In this document: positions 8,489-17,579 of the stretch, in pieces
How positions within the stretch are numbered: the stretch's first letter is position 1
Layout: each line of letters opens with the position of its first letter
DNA from: Puniceicoccaceae bacterium
Lineage (GTDB): Bacteria; Verrucomicrobiota; Verrucomicrobiia; Opitutales; Opitutaceae
Length of the DNA: 64,000 nt
Reading direction: 5' to 3'
Assembly (NCBI GenBank): GCA_007695295.1
Contig: REEB01000069.1
Location: forward strand, 1 to 64,000
Translations under genes and position numbers: made by a program
The notes under the pieces: model-generated
The model's input: the letters and a program-made list of their open reading frames with translations, nothing else
Databases searched by the model: none
Told to the model about the DNA's origin: nothing

Positions 8489-9859
8489 ATGGAACCGACC
8501 GCCTCCAAAGCTGCCTTCGAGCGGGCCAAAGCGGACCTGCTGGCTGAGTTCCGTCGGCTGCGGAGGACGGCATCCTCGGTGCGGCTCGGCAAACGCACCT
8601 CCAACCTCTTCCGTGAACGCCGGCCCACTGCGGCTCCACGGCTCGATGTGAGCGCCTTCGACCGGGTCATCCACATCGATCCCGAGGCCCGGACCGCGGA
8701 GACCGGCGGCATGACCCCCTATGTACGGCTGGCGGACGCCTGTCTGGAGCACGGTCTCATGCCGGCGGTGGTGCCGGAGCTGAAGACGATCACGATCGGC
8801 GGCGCGGTCACCGGCGGGGGCATCGAGTCCTCCTCCTTCCGCCATGGTTTCGTGCACGAAACCGTCACCGAGCTGGAAATTCTGACCGCCGCCGGGGAGA
8901 CGGTGGTCTGCAAGGAAGACGGCCCCCACCGCGACCTTTTCTTCGGCTTCCCCAACTCCTACGGCACCCTCGGCTACGCGCTGCGGGTGAAGCTGGAGCT
9001 GGTCCCGGTGCGGCCCCGGGTGCGCCTCGAACACCGTCGCAGCCACGATCCGGATACGTTTTTCGGGGAATTGGAGCAAACTTGCCGCACCGAGCGGGCG
9101 GATCCCCAGGGCGCACCCTTCATCGAAGGGGTGTCCTTCGCGCCCGACGACCTCGTCGCCTCGGTCGGCCGGTGGAAGGAGCCCGGTCCCGCACAGCCCT
9201 CAGACTACCGGTTCATGAGGATCTACCACCGCTCCCTGCGGCAACGGGAGACGGACCTGTTGCGGGTGCGCGATTACCTCTGGCGCTGGGACACCGACTG
9301 GTTCTGGTGCTCGCGCGCCTTCGGGATGGAAAACCCGGTGCTGCGCTTACTCGCCGGCTGCGGCGGCTGGCTGAACTCGGCCACCTACTGGAAACTGCGC
9401 CATTGGAACGAGCGCTCCGGCCTCCTCCGCCGCCTCGGCCTGCAAAGGCCGACCGAGTGGATCATCCAAGACGTCGAGATCCCGGTCGGCCGTGCGGCGG
9501 ACTTTCTGGCCTTTCTCGACCGGGAGGTAGGCATCCGCCCGGTCTGGATCTGCCCGGCGATGGCCCGGCGGAAGACCACCCTGTATCCACTTTTCATGAC
9601 CGACCCCGAAGTGCTCTACATCAACTTCGGCTTCTGGGGCGGAGTGCCGGGGCATCACGAGCGGGGCGAGCGCAACCGCCGGATCGAGGCCAAAGTGGCC
9701 GAGCTGGGCGGGAAAAAATCCCTCTACTCCTCCTCCTACTTTTCCAAGGAGGAATTCTGGCGCCACTACAACGAATCCGCCTACCGGGCGCTCAAGGACC
9801 GCTACGACCCGAACGGCTTTTTCCCCGACCTCTATGAAAAGTGCGTGCTGGGCCGCTGA
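8489..9859 (+). CDS. FAD-binding oxidoreductase, DHCR24/Diminuto-like
   Basis: 456 residues. A PCMH-type FAD-binding domain occupies about residues 35-175, with 'TIGGAVTGGGIESSSFRHG' and 'ELEILTAAGE' as its hallmark segments. The second half has the 'RVRDYLWRWDTDWFWCSRAF' and 'WIIQDVEIPVGRAADFLAFL' segments of the delta-24 sterol reductase (Diminuto/DHCR24) family. No transmembrane segment or signal peptide is obvious. In eukaryotes the family reduces the sterol side-chain double bond; bacterial members have mostly unassigned substrates, and a terpenoid or lipid substrate is possible here. It directly follows a [2Fe-2S] ferredoxin gene. It is convergent with the ketopantoate-reductase-like gene, nine bases away. 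Confidence 0.8.
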   Translation: MEPTASKAAFERAKADLLAEFRRLRRTASSVRLGKRTSNLFRERRPTAAPRLDVSAFDRVIHIDPEARTAETGGMTPYVRLADACLEHGLMPAVVPELKTITIGGAVTGGGIESSSFRHGFVHETVTELEILTAAGETVVCKEDGPHRDLFFGFPNSYGTLGYALRVKLELVPVRPRVRLEHRRSHDPDTFFGELEQTCRTERADPQGAPFIEGVSFAPDDLVASVGRWKEPGPAQPSDYRFMRIYHRSLRQRETDLLRVRDYLWRWDTDWFWCSRAFGMENPVLRLLAGCGGWLNSATYWKLRHWNERSGLLRRLGLQRPTEWIIQDVEIPVGRAADFLAFLDREVGIRPVWICPAMARRKTTLYPLFMTDPEVLYINFGFWGGVPGHHERGERNRRIEAKVAELGGKKSLYSSSYFSKEEFWRHYNESAYRALKDRYDPNGFFPDLYEKCVLGR

Positions 9860-9868
9860 AGCCGGCGC

Positions 9869-11005
9869 TCAACCGCAAGCCGCCGCAATACGGTCCTCGA
9901 GGCGGGACTTGAGGGATTCGAAGTAGGCGGCCTCCGCATCGAGCCCGCTGGAGCGGGCGAACTTGATCAGCGGCTCGACCAGCCAGACCTCCGTCGGCGG
10001 CAGGCCCGGCCGAAGGACACCACGGGCGAGGGCGTTTTCAACCCGCTGAATGCTGGAAGGCACGTGCGGGGCGTGGACGACCGAAGTCGAGCGCAACAAC
10101 GCCATGAGATCCTCGAGGGTTTCATGCCGGTATGCGCGCACCCGGCGGCCGACGGCGAGCACCGCCCCAGCCAGTTCGGTGATGGCGGGCCAGTGCGCCT
10201 CGGCGTAAATCTCACCCACGGTAAGCGGGCGGAACCCTCCGCGGTCGTCGATCCCCCAGATCAGTCCGAGGAAATTGGAGACGAGATTGACAATGGCCTT
10301 GTCGAACTCCACCCGGGTGGGCGCCAGGTGGCCGGCATCCTCCACCCGCAGGCCGAGGCCGGCCAAGCGGCGCACGCAGGCGGCCCGGATCTCCGTCCCG
10401 CCGCCGGCCAGGCGCGTCAACCCCGGCGGCCCGGGACGGTAGACCGCCTCCGCGCCCGAGCCCTCGCGCAAACCGGTCTGGATGGTGACCCCGCGCAGAA
10501 GTCGGGCGACCAGCCGGGGCATGAGGTCCGGCCAGAGATCGGGAAGCCGTCCGAGGAGGGTGCCCTCCTCCAGCAATTCGACCAGGACCTGTCGCAGCCG
10601 CTGGAAGTAGATGCCGTTGGCGCAGAGGATGAGGACCGGGGCCGCTTCCACCCAGTCGCCCTGCGGATCGCCGGCCAGCGCGGTGATCAAAGCCACATAA
10701 TCCTGCAGCACCGGCACGAGCTGGTCGGGATTGGTGCAGACCAATACCATCTCGGGCAATCCGGAGGCTCCGGCGGCCGCCAGCCCGGGGAGAAAGCGCT
10801 CCCGCAGATCGAGAAAAGACCGTTCACCGGCCCGCTCCACCCACACGCCTCCGGCCGCCCGCAACGCCCTGCCCGAGAGCGAGCCCGGCCGCTCGATGAA
10901 CACGGCCGCGGCCGGATCGGCCAGTTGGCTGTGCAGGGCCACGCCGAGCGCCCCGGCGGGGAGGAACCCCAAGGGAGATCGTGAAGACTGCGGATCCGTG
11001 ATCAC
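9869..11005 (-). CDS. ketopantoate-reductase-like protein with altered nucleotide motif
   Basis: 378 residues. The N-terminus 'PLGFLPAGALGVALHSQLA' resembles the start of PanE/ApbA enzymes (GAGALG), but the first two glycines of the GxGxxG dinucleotide motif are replaced (L-P-A-G-A-L-G). The C-terminal half contains 'EFDKAIVNLVSNFLGLIWG', like the Lys/Asn substrate-binding helix of ketopantoate reductases. A weakened cofactor site suggests a changed activity or cofactor. It lies 14 bases downstream of the double-ACT gene on the same strand, so the two probably form an operon. The family assignment is by pattern only; an unrelated Rossmann protein is possible. Confidence 0.5.
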   Translation of the reverse strand: MITDPQSSRSPLGFLPAGALGVALHSQLADPAAAVFIERPGSLSGRALRAAGGVWVERAGERSFLDLRERFLPGLAAAGASGLPEMVLVCTNPDQLVPVLQDYVALITALAGDPQGDWVEAAPVLILCANGIYFQRLRQVLVELLEEGTLLGRLPDLWPDLMPRLVARLLRGVTIQTGLREGSGAEAVYRPGPPGLTRLAGGGTEIRAACVRRLAGLGLRVEDAGHLAPTRVEFDKAIVNLVSNFLGLIWGIDDRGGFRPLTVGEIYAEAHWPAITELAGAVLAVGRRVRAYRHETLEDLMALLRSTSVVHAPHVPSSIQRVENALARGVLRPGLPPTEVWLVEPLIKFARSSGLDAEAAYFESLKSRLEDRIAAACG

Positions 11006-11019
11006 GCCGGGACCGCCGC

Positions 11020-11430
11020 TCAGGCGGGGTGCAGCCCCTCCAGCGCCTTCACCGCCCGAGGGACCGACGACACCTTCAGGCAGAGCCGCATGGTCGGACC
11101 TTGCGGGGAGTCGGAGCCGTAGACGTATTCGATGTTCACCTCAGCCGCGGCCAGCGCCCGGCTGACCCGGGCGAGCATCCCGGGCCCGCTTTCAAGGAGA
11201 ACTTCGAGGATTTCCGCCTGGATTGCGTGGATGCCGCGGGACCTGAGCAGTGCGATGGTGCGGTCGGTGTCACTGGTCAGTATGCGGACCACGCCCTGCT
11301 CCACGTTGTCGATGAGTGAAATCGCCTCGATGCTGATGCCCTCCCGGGCGAGATCTTCACAGGCGCGGGCGAGTACGCCGGGCTCGTTTTCCAGCACCAG
11401 GCTGAGTTGCCTGCGGGTTTGGTACTTCAT
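11020..11430 (-). CDS. double ACT-domain protein
   Basis: 136 residues forming two ACT domains in tandem and nothing else. The first runs from 'LSLVLENEPGVLARACEDLA' to about residue 70, and the second starts at 'LLESGPGMLARVSRALAAA'. ACT domains bind amino acids or other small ligands and usually control an attached enzyme. A stand-alone pair like this is typically a small sensor that modulates a partner protein. The downstream ketopantoate-reductase-like gene is the nearest candidate partner. The ligand cannot be read from the sequence. Confidence 0.82.
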   Translation of the reverse strand: MKYQTRRQLSLVLENEPGVLARACEDLAREGISIEAISLIDNVEQGVVRILTSDTDRTIALLRSRGIHAIQAEILEVLLESGPGMLARVSRALAAAEVNIEYVYGSDSPQGPTMRLCLKVSSVPRAVKALEGLHPA

Positions 11431-11496
11431 GACGGGGTCAGCTTGGCAGCAGGAAGCAGTCCGGCGCGATGCGAAAGGCAGCAGCGACCGGCCGGG

Positions 11497-11952
11497 CTAA
11501 CCCCGCGCATAGCGTTCCCGCGGCGCCGGGCCGATGCGGGCAAGGATGTCGTCGTCCAGGGGCAGGGCCTGCATGGCGCCGCCGGGCCGGTCCGCCGTGG
11601 CCCGGACGGTCACCATCTCGCCGCGGGCCACCGGCTCGGCGGAGGTGGCGCCATCGCGTTTCCGGAAGCGGAAAAAGTAGCAGACGGCCCGGATGCGGAT
11701 CTCCTTCACAAAGAGGTGGACCTCGACCTCATCGCCGAAACGCACCGGGGCATGGTAGTCGCAACTGGCGCGGACCCGCGGCCAGCCGGACACCGACCCC
11801 GGCTCCAAACAGATCGGTTCGATCCCGGCGGCGCGCAAAAAGTCGGTCTCGGCGACCTCCATGAATCGAAAAAAATTAGAAAAGTGCATGATCCCGGCCA
11901 TGTCGGTGTCAGCAAACTCCACTCTCCGGACGATCAGATATTCCGAAAGCAT
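11497..11952 (-). CDS. acyl-CoA thioesterase, YbgC/4-hydroxybenzoyl-CoA type hotdog fold
   Basis: 151 residues from the ATG at 11952. The active-site segment 'EFADTDMAGIMHFSNFFRF' has the conserved Asp of the YbgC/4HBT hotdog family, followed by the long helix 'FMEVAETDFLRAAG'. It should hydrolyse an acyl- or aroyl-CoA thioester in the cytoplasm. An upstream in-frame ATG at 12000 would add 16 residues, but it would leave only 21 bases to the divergent HDOD gene and lies outside the conserved domain, so the shorter form is preferred. In YbgC systems the gene often sits with tol genes; that is not the case here. The 66 bp gap separates it from the ACT gene. Confidence 0.82.
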   Translation of the reverse strand: MLSEYLIVRRVEFADTDMAGIMHFSNFFRFMEVAETDFLRAAGIEPICLEPGSVSGWPRVRASCDYHAPVRFGDEVEVHLFVKEIRIRAVCYFFRFRKRDGATSAEPVARGEMVTVRATADRPGGAMQALPLDDDILARIGPAPRERYARG

Positions 11953-12021
11953 CGCCGCATCATGACCCAGCCCGGTGCGGTGCACAGAAGAAAAACCCAT
12001 CCCTCCCAGCCAACAGGATCC

Positions 12022-12888
12022 ATGAACCTCGCTCCCATCCCCGCCACTCTTCCCGACTGGGGCATACTCGCCGAGAAGCTGCCCGCCGCTCCCAAGATTT
12101 TTGGCCGGCTGCAGCGGTTGCTGGCCGACGGCAACTCCGACGTCGAGTCCATCAGCACGCTGGTGCGGGTGGATGCATCACTCACCAGCCGCGTCATCCG
12201 CCTGGCCAACTCGGCCATGTACAGCTTTTCCGAGCCGGTCTCCTCGCTTGAGGAAGCGATCAACCGGGTCGGGTTCCGGGAAGTGCTGCGCCTCGTGGGC
12301 CTGGTCGCCAGCCAAGGGCTCTTCTCAAGGGAGGTCGTGGCCTACGGTCTCGAAGGCGAACAGCTCTGGCAGAACTGTCTCGCCACCGCCATCGCCACCG
12401 AGATGGCCGCGCGCTGCCACAACCTCGACCCCTACGACCACTACATCCACGGGCTCCTGCGTTCGCTCGGCAAGGTCGTGCTCAACCACCATTTCATTTC
12501 CGGAGGCGGGACCGGCGATCCCTATCCCGGCTGCCGGATCGCCCCCTCCCTGATGGACTGGGAGAAAAAATCCTTTGGAATCACCTCTCCGGAGGTGGCA
12601 GCCAAAGTCCTGCGGATCTGGAGCTTCCCCGAAGAGGTTGTCAAACCCATCACCCGCCAATATTACCTCGATCCGCTCGACCGGAATCCCGGGGTCGAGC
12701 TGGAGATTCTGCGCGTGGGCATGCTGGTTGCGATCCGCCTTGGCAAAGGCCTGCCGCCGGAAGCCGGCCTGCTGGAATCCTCGGATGCGATGGCCGTCCT
12801 CGGCGGCAGGTTCTCCAACGGACAGATCGAAAACCTGATCATGGAAACCCGCAGCTCGCTCAACAGCACCCTGGGCGCACTGGACTGA
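12022..12888 (+). CDS. HDOD domain protein
   Basis: 288 residues, almost all one HDOD domain: 'LPAAPKIFGRLQRLLADGNS', 'TLVRVDASLTSRVIRLANSA' and 'SLEEAINRVGFREVLRLVG' are its signature helices. HDOD domains are HD-like but lack the metal-binding His/Asp pairs, and are used in signalling, often with chemotaxis or c-di-GMP control. No extra GGDEF, EAL or receiver domain is attached. The ATG at 12022 is chosen because it opens the domain; the frame continues upstream over the thioesterase gene on the other strand, which is not plausible coding. The partner is unknown. Confidence 0.82.
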   Translation: MNLAPIPATLPDWGILAEKLPAAPKIFGRLQRLLADGNSDVESISTLVRVDASLTSRVIRLANSAMYSFSEPVSSLEEAINRVGFREVLRLVGLVASQGLFSREVVAYGLEGEQLWQNCLATAIATEMAARCHNLDPYDHYIHGLLRSLGKVVLNHHFISGGGTGDPYPGCRIAPSLMDWEKKSFGITSPEVAAKVLRIWSFPEEVVKPITRQYYLDPLDRNPGVELEILRVGMLVAIRLGKGLPPEAGLLESSDAMAVLGGRFSNGQIENLIMETRSSLNSTLGALD

Positions 12889-12941
12889 TCCCGGCTCGGC
12901 CGGGAAGCCACCGCACCCTCCAGTGCGAAGCCGCGGACTTT

Positions 12942-13412
12942 TCAGTTCAGCCCGGGCTCGGTCTCGTCGGGTGGGACCGTGGCCACGGCCGCTTCCTCGC
13001 CGTCCTCACCATCGGGGCTTTGCGCGGCGGCATCCCCGGCGACGGTCGCCGGAAGGGATCGCTTCGGACGCACCAGCTCGAGGGCCGGGTTTAAAAAAGC
13101 CTGTATCGTCTCGCTGAGCTCAGCGGCATCGATATCGACCAGCAGCAGGGTGTGGGCGTGCTTGTGGGCGGGCACGAGACGGGAGAAGTGGAACGAGTTC
13201 GCGGTGCCTCCGGAGACTGCTTTGACCGAGAAGACAAGCAAGGGCGGTTTCTGGCCCCCATGCGACTCACGGAAGTAAAGAATGACCTCGTTTTCGCGGC
13301 CCCCGATAATCCGGGTGGCTTCGAGCACTCCGGGTTGGCCGCGTTCGCCGAGGGCGTTGCGAACAACAGACTCCGCGGCTCGGGCTACTTCAATCGGGTA
13401 GAGGGAGGGCAT
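12942..13412 (-). CDS. conserved hypothetical protein, family not recognised
   Basis: 156 residues, start at ATG 13412. The first 110 residues look like a small alpha/beta domain with 'SVVRNALGERGQPGVLEATR' and strands around 'VILYFRESHGGQKPPLLVFS' and 'HTLLLVDIDAAEL'. The last 45 residues are an acidic, Ala/Glu/Pro-rich, probably disordered tail. No signal peptide or membrane helix is visible. It is convergent with the HDOD gene and divergent from the ABC exporter. I do not recognise a family and assign no function. Confidence 0.6.
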   Translation of the reverse strand: MPSLYPIEVARAAESVVRNALGERGQPGVLEATRIIGGRENEVILYFRESHGGQKPPLLVFSVKAVSGGTANSFHFSRLVPAHKHAHTLLLVDIDAAELSETIQAFLNPALELVRPKRSLPATVAGDAAAQSPDGEDGEEAAVATVPPDETEPGLN

Positions 13413-13579
13413 ATCCTTAAACCACCTATCGGAAGCGGAAGGGGAGAATTAATCGAGGATTTTGCGGACCCGGGCAGGTCCGCCCCTCTCTTTGACCTTC
13501 CCTTTACCGAATCCACTTCAATCCGACGGATTCGTGCTTCCGGTTGCCAAAACCACCAAGGCCGCCAATCAATGGAGCG

Positions 13580-15364
13580 ATGGGATCCATCTGGCGCGTC
13601 ACGCGCTACCTTTTCCGATACCGGGGTCTGTTCTACCTCACCCTGGGCCTGGCCATCGGCAGTACGCTCTTTCTCATGGCCGTGCCCCAGGTGATCAGGA
13701 TCGTGCTCGACGACATCATCGCGCCGGGCCGGCCCGACCTCCTCCTCTGGGGCGTGGCCGCACTGGCGGGCTGCTACCTGGCCCGCGAAGCCCTCAACAG
13801 CCTGCGCATCCGCATCAACAACATCCTCGAGCAGAAAGTTCTCTTCGACCTTCGACGCGACCTTCATCGCAAGCTGTTGGAGCTGCCCGTGGCCTACTTC
13901 GACCGCCGCAAATCCGGCGAAATCGCCTCCCGCGTGATCGAGGATGTGCAGAATGTGGAGCGTGTGGTGCTCGATGGCACCGAGCAGGGCACGGTTGCGA
14001 TTCTGACCGTGCTCGGCATCGCCGTCATCCTCTTCATCCAGCAGCCCGCCCTCGCCGCCTTGGTGATTTTGCCGCTGCCGCTGGTCATCTGGCTCTCCCT
14101 GCTCCACTTCCGCGCCACCCGGCGCAACTGGAGCCGGGTCCGGGAAAGCGCGGGCCAACTCAACGCGCTCCTCGTGGAAGACATCCAGGGGAACCGCCTG
14201 ATCAGCTCCTTTGCGCTGCGCGACCGGGAGGCCGGCCGCTTCGACCACGAGGCGAACGAATTGCGCTGGCGCACCCTCAAAGCCATGTTCCGCTGGTCCT
14301 ACCACGGCCCCGCCACCAGCTTCATCATGAGCCTTGGCAGCGTGGCGGTGGTTGGCTTCGGCGGCTACCTGCTCATGCAGGCCGACCCCTCCGACCCGCG
14401 GGCCTTCGGCTTCGGAGACTTCGTGGCCTTTTTCGCCTACTGCGCCCTGCTCTACCAGCCCGTCAACCAGCTCAACGGCCTCAATCACCTCTTTGCGGCC
14501 GGCAAAGCTTCGGCCGAGCGCGTCTTCGAAATCCTCGACCACCCCGTGGAAGTGACGAGCCCGCCCGATCCGAAACCGTTTCCGGAGGGCCTGCTCGAAG
14601 TCCGCTACCGCGGGGTGACCTTTTCCTATGCCGAGCGCGCCGCCGTCATCCACAGCCTCGACCTGACGCTGCCGGCCGGCCAGGTCACCGCCATCGTGGG
14701 TCACACCGGCGCCGGCAAATCCACTCTCGCCAACCTCCTGCTGCGCTACTACGACGTCACCGCCGGCGCGGTCCTCATCAATGGCATCGACGTGCGTCAC
14801 CTGGATCTGGATGCCTTGCGCCAACACATCGGCTTCGTCGCCCAAGATCCCTTTCTCTTCGATGGCACGGTCGCGGAAAACCTCCTCCTAGCCCGGGAAG
14901 ACGCCCGTGAGGCCGACCTCTGGGAAGCGCTGGAGGCGGCCTGCGCGACGGAGTTTGTCCAGGCGCTGCCGGAAGGACTCGACACCCTCATCGGCGAGCG
15001 GGGCATCCGCCTGAGCATGGGGGAGAAGCAGCGGCTGACGATCGCCCGGGTCATCCTGCGCAATCCCCCGCTCGTCATCCTCGATGAAGCCACTTCCAGC
15101 GTGGACACGCTGACCGAGGCGCGCATCCAGACCGCCATCGACAACCTTGTGCGCCGCCGCACCACCCTCGTCATCGCCCACCGCCTCTCCACCGTCAGCC
15201 GGGCCGACCAGATCGTGGTACTGGACCACGGCACCATCCGCGAACGCGGCACCCATGCCGATCTCCTGAAGCAGGGAGGGCTCTACGCCCGGCTCTGGAA
15301 AACCCAGACCGATTTGATCCCCGACCTGGACGAGGACCTGCTCCTGCCCGACCAGCGGAGCTGA
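13580..15364 (+). CDS. ABC exporter, fused membrane and ATPase domains (MsbA-like)
   Basis: 594 residues from ATG 13580, chosen over an upstream TTG (13544) because GGAG precedes it and the first helix starts soon after. Residues about 15-300 form six membrane helices of a type IV exporter; about 330-570 form the ATPase. Walker A is G-H-T-G-A-G-K380-S-T, Walker B with catalytic E503 is 'VILDEATSS', and the H-loop is 'IAHRL'. The signature reads L-S-M-G-E-K-Q, with Glu instead of Gln at its fifth position. Half-transporters of this kind dimerise to export lipids, drugs or peptides; the substrate is not predictable. It stands alone, convergent with the chemoreceptor gene. Confidence 0.88.
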   Translation: MGSIWRVTRYLFRYRGLFYLTLGLAIGSTLFLMAVPQVIRIVLDDIIAPGRPDLLLWGVAALAGCYLAREALNSLRIRINNILEQKVLFDLRRDLHRKLLELPVAYFDRRKSGEIASRVIEDVQNVERVVLDGTEQGTVAILTVLGIAVILFIQQPALAALVILPLPLVIWLSLLHFRATRRNWSRVRESAGQLNALLVEDIQGNRLISSFALRDREAGRFDHEANELRWRTLKAMFRWSYHGPATSFIMSLGSVAVVGFGGYLLMQADPSDPRAFGFGDFVAFFAYCALLYQPVNQLNGLNHLFAAGKASAERVFEILDHPVEVTSPPDPKPFPEGLLEVRYRGVTFSYAERAAVIHSLDLTLPAGQVTAIVGHTGAGKSTLANLLLRYYDVTAGAVLINGIDVRHLDLDALRQHIGFVAQDPFLFDGTVAENLLLAREDAREADLWEALEAACATEFVQALPEGLDTLIGERGIRLSMGEKQRLTIARVILRNPPLVILDEATSSVDTLTEARIQTAIDNLVRRRTTLVIAHRLSTVSRADQIVVLDHGTIRERGTHADLLKQGGLYARLWKTQTDLIPDLDEDLLLPDQRS

Positions 15365-15384
15365 ACGGCCGCGGCGGACTCCGA

Positions 15385-17514
15385 TCAGTTCAGACCGGAG
15401 GACGGCCGTTGGTCCTCGGACTCCTCCGGTGGTTCGAATTCGAAAGTCTGCTGATCCTGCTCGGAGGGCTCGGGCGCAGCCATTTCCTTCGAGGAGGAGT
15501 GCTCCTCCCCGAAATTGAAATCAGGCAGGTTTTCGAGCCGGTTGGCCGCAGCGGACTCTACCGCGGATTGGGCGGTGAAAGCCACCGGAACGGCGGAAGC
15601 CGGCTTGGAAAAGTCGTGTGTCGGGCGGCGGCGCGCGGCGGGCGCGGGCGAGGCCGGGCGGCGGCGCGGACCGTTCGCGGGACGGGCGGGGGCAGCCGGT
15701 TTGGTCGCCGCCTGGTCGGCAACGGCCCCGGCCCCGCCGACCAACTGGGTGAGCTCGGCCACGGCCTGTTTGAGGGAGGCCGTCTGGCTTTCGAGGGCGG
15801 TGGCGGCGCTGGCGGTTTCCTCCGCGTTGGAGGCGTTGACCTGGGTTACCTGATCCATCTGGACCATGGCGGCATTGACCTGCTGGATGCCCTGGTTCTG
15901 TTCGTTGGACGCTTCCGCGATCTCGGCAACAAAACCCTCCATTTTGCGAACCCGGCCGAGGATGTCCTCAAGGCTCTGGGTGACACGGGTGGAGATATTG
16001 ACGCCGTGGGAACTCTTCTGGAGTGAATCGCTGATCTTCTGCTCCGTTTCCTTGGCGGCCTGGGCGCTGCGCTGGGCGAGACTGCGGACCTCCTCGGCGA
16101 CTACGGCGAAGCCCATTCCGGCCTCGCCGGCGCGGGCGGCCTCGACGGCGGCGTTGAGGGCGAGCAGGTTGGTTTGGAAAGCGATTTCGTCGATCGTCTT
16201 GATGATCTTGGCGATATCGTCGCTGGAGCGCTTGATGGCGTCCATGGCATCGCTCATGGCGTTCATCTCCTGGGCGCCGGCCTCGGCGGCCTTGCGTGTT
16301 TCGATGGCGAGATTCTTGGTGTTGTCCGCGTTTTCGGCCATGCGCTTGGTCATGCTGGCCATTTCCTCCATCGAAGCGCTGGTTTCCTCCAAGGAGGAAG
16401 CCTGATGGCTGGCGCCGTCGGCGAGATTGAGACTGTTGGACGATACGAGGGAAGTGGCGCCGGAGGCCTCCTCGGTGGCCTGCTCGATGTTGCGGGCGAC
16501 ACGGCGGATGTGGGAAGTGATGCTGCGGATAATGAAAAAGGCGGCCAGCATGCCAAAGCCGAGACCGGCGCCGGCGAGGCTGTTGACGGCCCAGGCGGTG
16601 CGCTGCAGGGTGGCCAGGGCGCTCTCCTGGATGGAGGCCTGGAGGGCGGCGGCGGAGTCACTGAGCTCATTGAGGCCGTGATGTATCCGTGGAATCAATA
16701 CTTGGAGCTGCTCGCGGTCGATCCGGGCGGCCTCCACCACGACCTCGCGGGTGGCGTTGAGACCGGTGAGAAACTCGCCGCTGACCGCCTTGAGCTGGAC
16801 CAGCTTGGCCATTTTGGCCGGGTCGGCCAGGGAGGGGTCGAACGCTTCCGCCTCCTCGAGGTCGAAGACCAGCCCGTCGACCTCCTCTTGCATCACTCCG
16901 ATGGAATCCATTGCGGCGCGGGCCTCGTCGGGATCGAAGGTGAGGAGGAAACGATTGGTGAAGGCGAGACTCTCGTAGAGGCTCTGAAGAGCCGAAGAAG
17001 TCTTGAAGGAGCCGCTGATGTCACCGGCATTGCGGGATGCCACCAGGAGCTCGCCGAGGATTTCGGACATCTGGTCGCCCTTGGCTTGGATAACCTCTTG
17101 ACCAAGGCGGGCCTGTTGCTGGCGCAGCCGCACGATCTCGAGAAATGCGCGGTCATAGTCCTCGATGAGGCCGGCGATCCGCTCGATGCGCTGGAGGCGC
17201 TCGGCATCCTCGACCCCATCGCACAAATCCTTGGTCAGGGTGTCGAGATCGCTGATGAGCCGGCGGTGCTCCTCCACGAGGGAGGAATCTCCTCGGACGA
17301 GGAAGTCGGCCGAATTGGATCGGAGCTCAAGAACCTGGTTTTCCAGCGAATGGACGCCGGCGGTTTCCCGGACGCTGCCGCTGAACTGGTCGAACGACAG
17401 CGAGATGCGGCGGATGGCCTGGTTCGAAGTGACGGCCAGGACGCCAAAGAGAACGAGCACCAGGGCGAGGCCGTAACCGATTTTTTTGCCGACGGACAAA
17501 GAGGCAAAGTTCAT
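15385..17514 (-). CDS. methyl-accepting chemotaxis protein
   Basis: 709 residues from the ATG at 17514; longer upstream frames run into the TonB-like gene's territory and lack a start context. A first membrane helix lies at about residues 8-30, then a long helical periplasmic domain (about 35-315, four-helix-bundle-like), a second helix at about 320-345, and a cytoplasmic signalling bundle. The hairpin tip '[20 protein letters not shown]' is the conserved CheA/CheW contact. The HAMP segment between helix 2 and the bundle is very short. A Pro/Ala-rich tail of about 130 residues follows the bundle. It should sense a periplasmic ligand and control a CheA-type kinase not in this window. A TonB-like gene lies 65 bp upstream on the same strand. 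Confidence 0.88.
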   Translation of the reverse strand: MNFASLSVGKKIGYGLALVLVLFGVLAVTSNQAIRRISLSFDQFSGSVRETAGVHSLENQVLELRSNSADFLVRGDSSLVEEHRRLISDLDTLTKDLCDGVEDAERLQRIERIAGLIEDYDRAFLEIVRLRQQQARLGQEVIQAKGDQMSEILGELLVASRNAGDISGSFKTSSALQSLYESLAFTNRFLLTFDPDEARAAMDSIGVMQEEVDGLVFDLEEAEAFDPSLADPAKMAKLVQLKAVSGEFLTGLNATREVVVEAARIDREQLQVLIPRIHHGLNELSDSAAALQASIQESALATLQRTAWAVNSLAGAGLGFGMLAAFFIIRSITSHIRRVARNIEQATEEASGATSLVSSNSLNLADGASHQASSLEETSASMEEMASMTKRMAENADNTKNLAIETRKAAEAGAQEMNAMSDAMDAIKRSSDDIAKIIKTIDEIAFQTNLLALNAAVEAARAGEAGMGFAVVAEEVRSLAQRSAQAAKETEQKISDSLQKSSHGVNISTRVTQSLEDILGRVRKMEGFVAEIAEASNEQNQGIQQVNAAMVQMDQVTQVNASNAEETASAATALESQTASLKQAVAELTQLVGGAGAVADQAATKPAAPARPANGPRRRPASPAPAARRRPTHDFSKPASAVPVAFTAQSAVESAAANRLENLPDFNFGEEHSSSKEMAAPEPSEQDQQTFEFEPPEESEDQRPSSGLN

Positions 17515-17579
17515 GGCAGATGGCGTTGGGGTGATTGTGGACGTGGGTAGACAAGAGAGCCCGGCGGACCGGGCCGTAC

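Noticed and set aside
5241-8639. 1132-codon open minus-strand frame over the second GH9 gene and the ferredoxin
   Set aside because: It runs antisense to genes with signal peptide, catalytic motifs and iron-sulfur cysteines, and has no recognisable domain.
12890-12904. GC stem CCCGGC/GCCGGG after the HDOD gene as a terminator
   Set aside because: The stem is not followed by a T-run on either strand.
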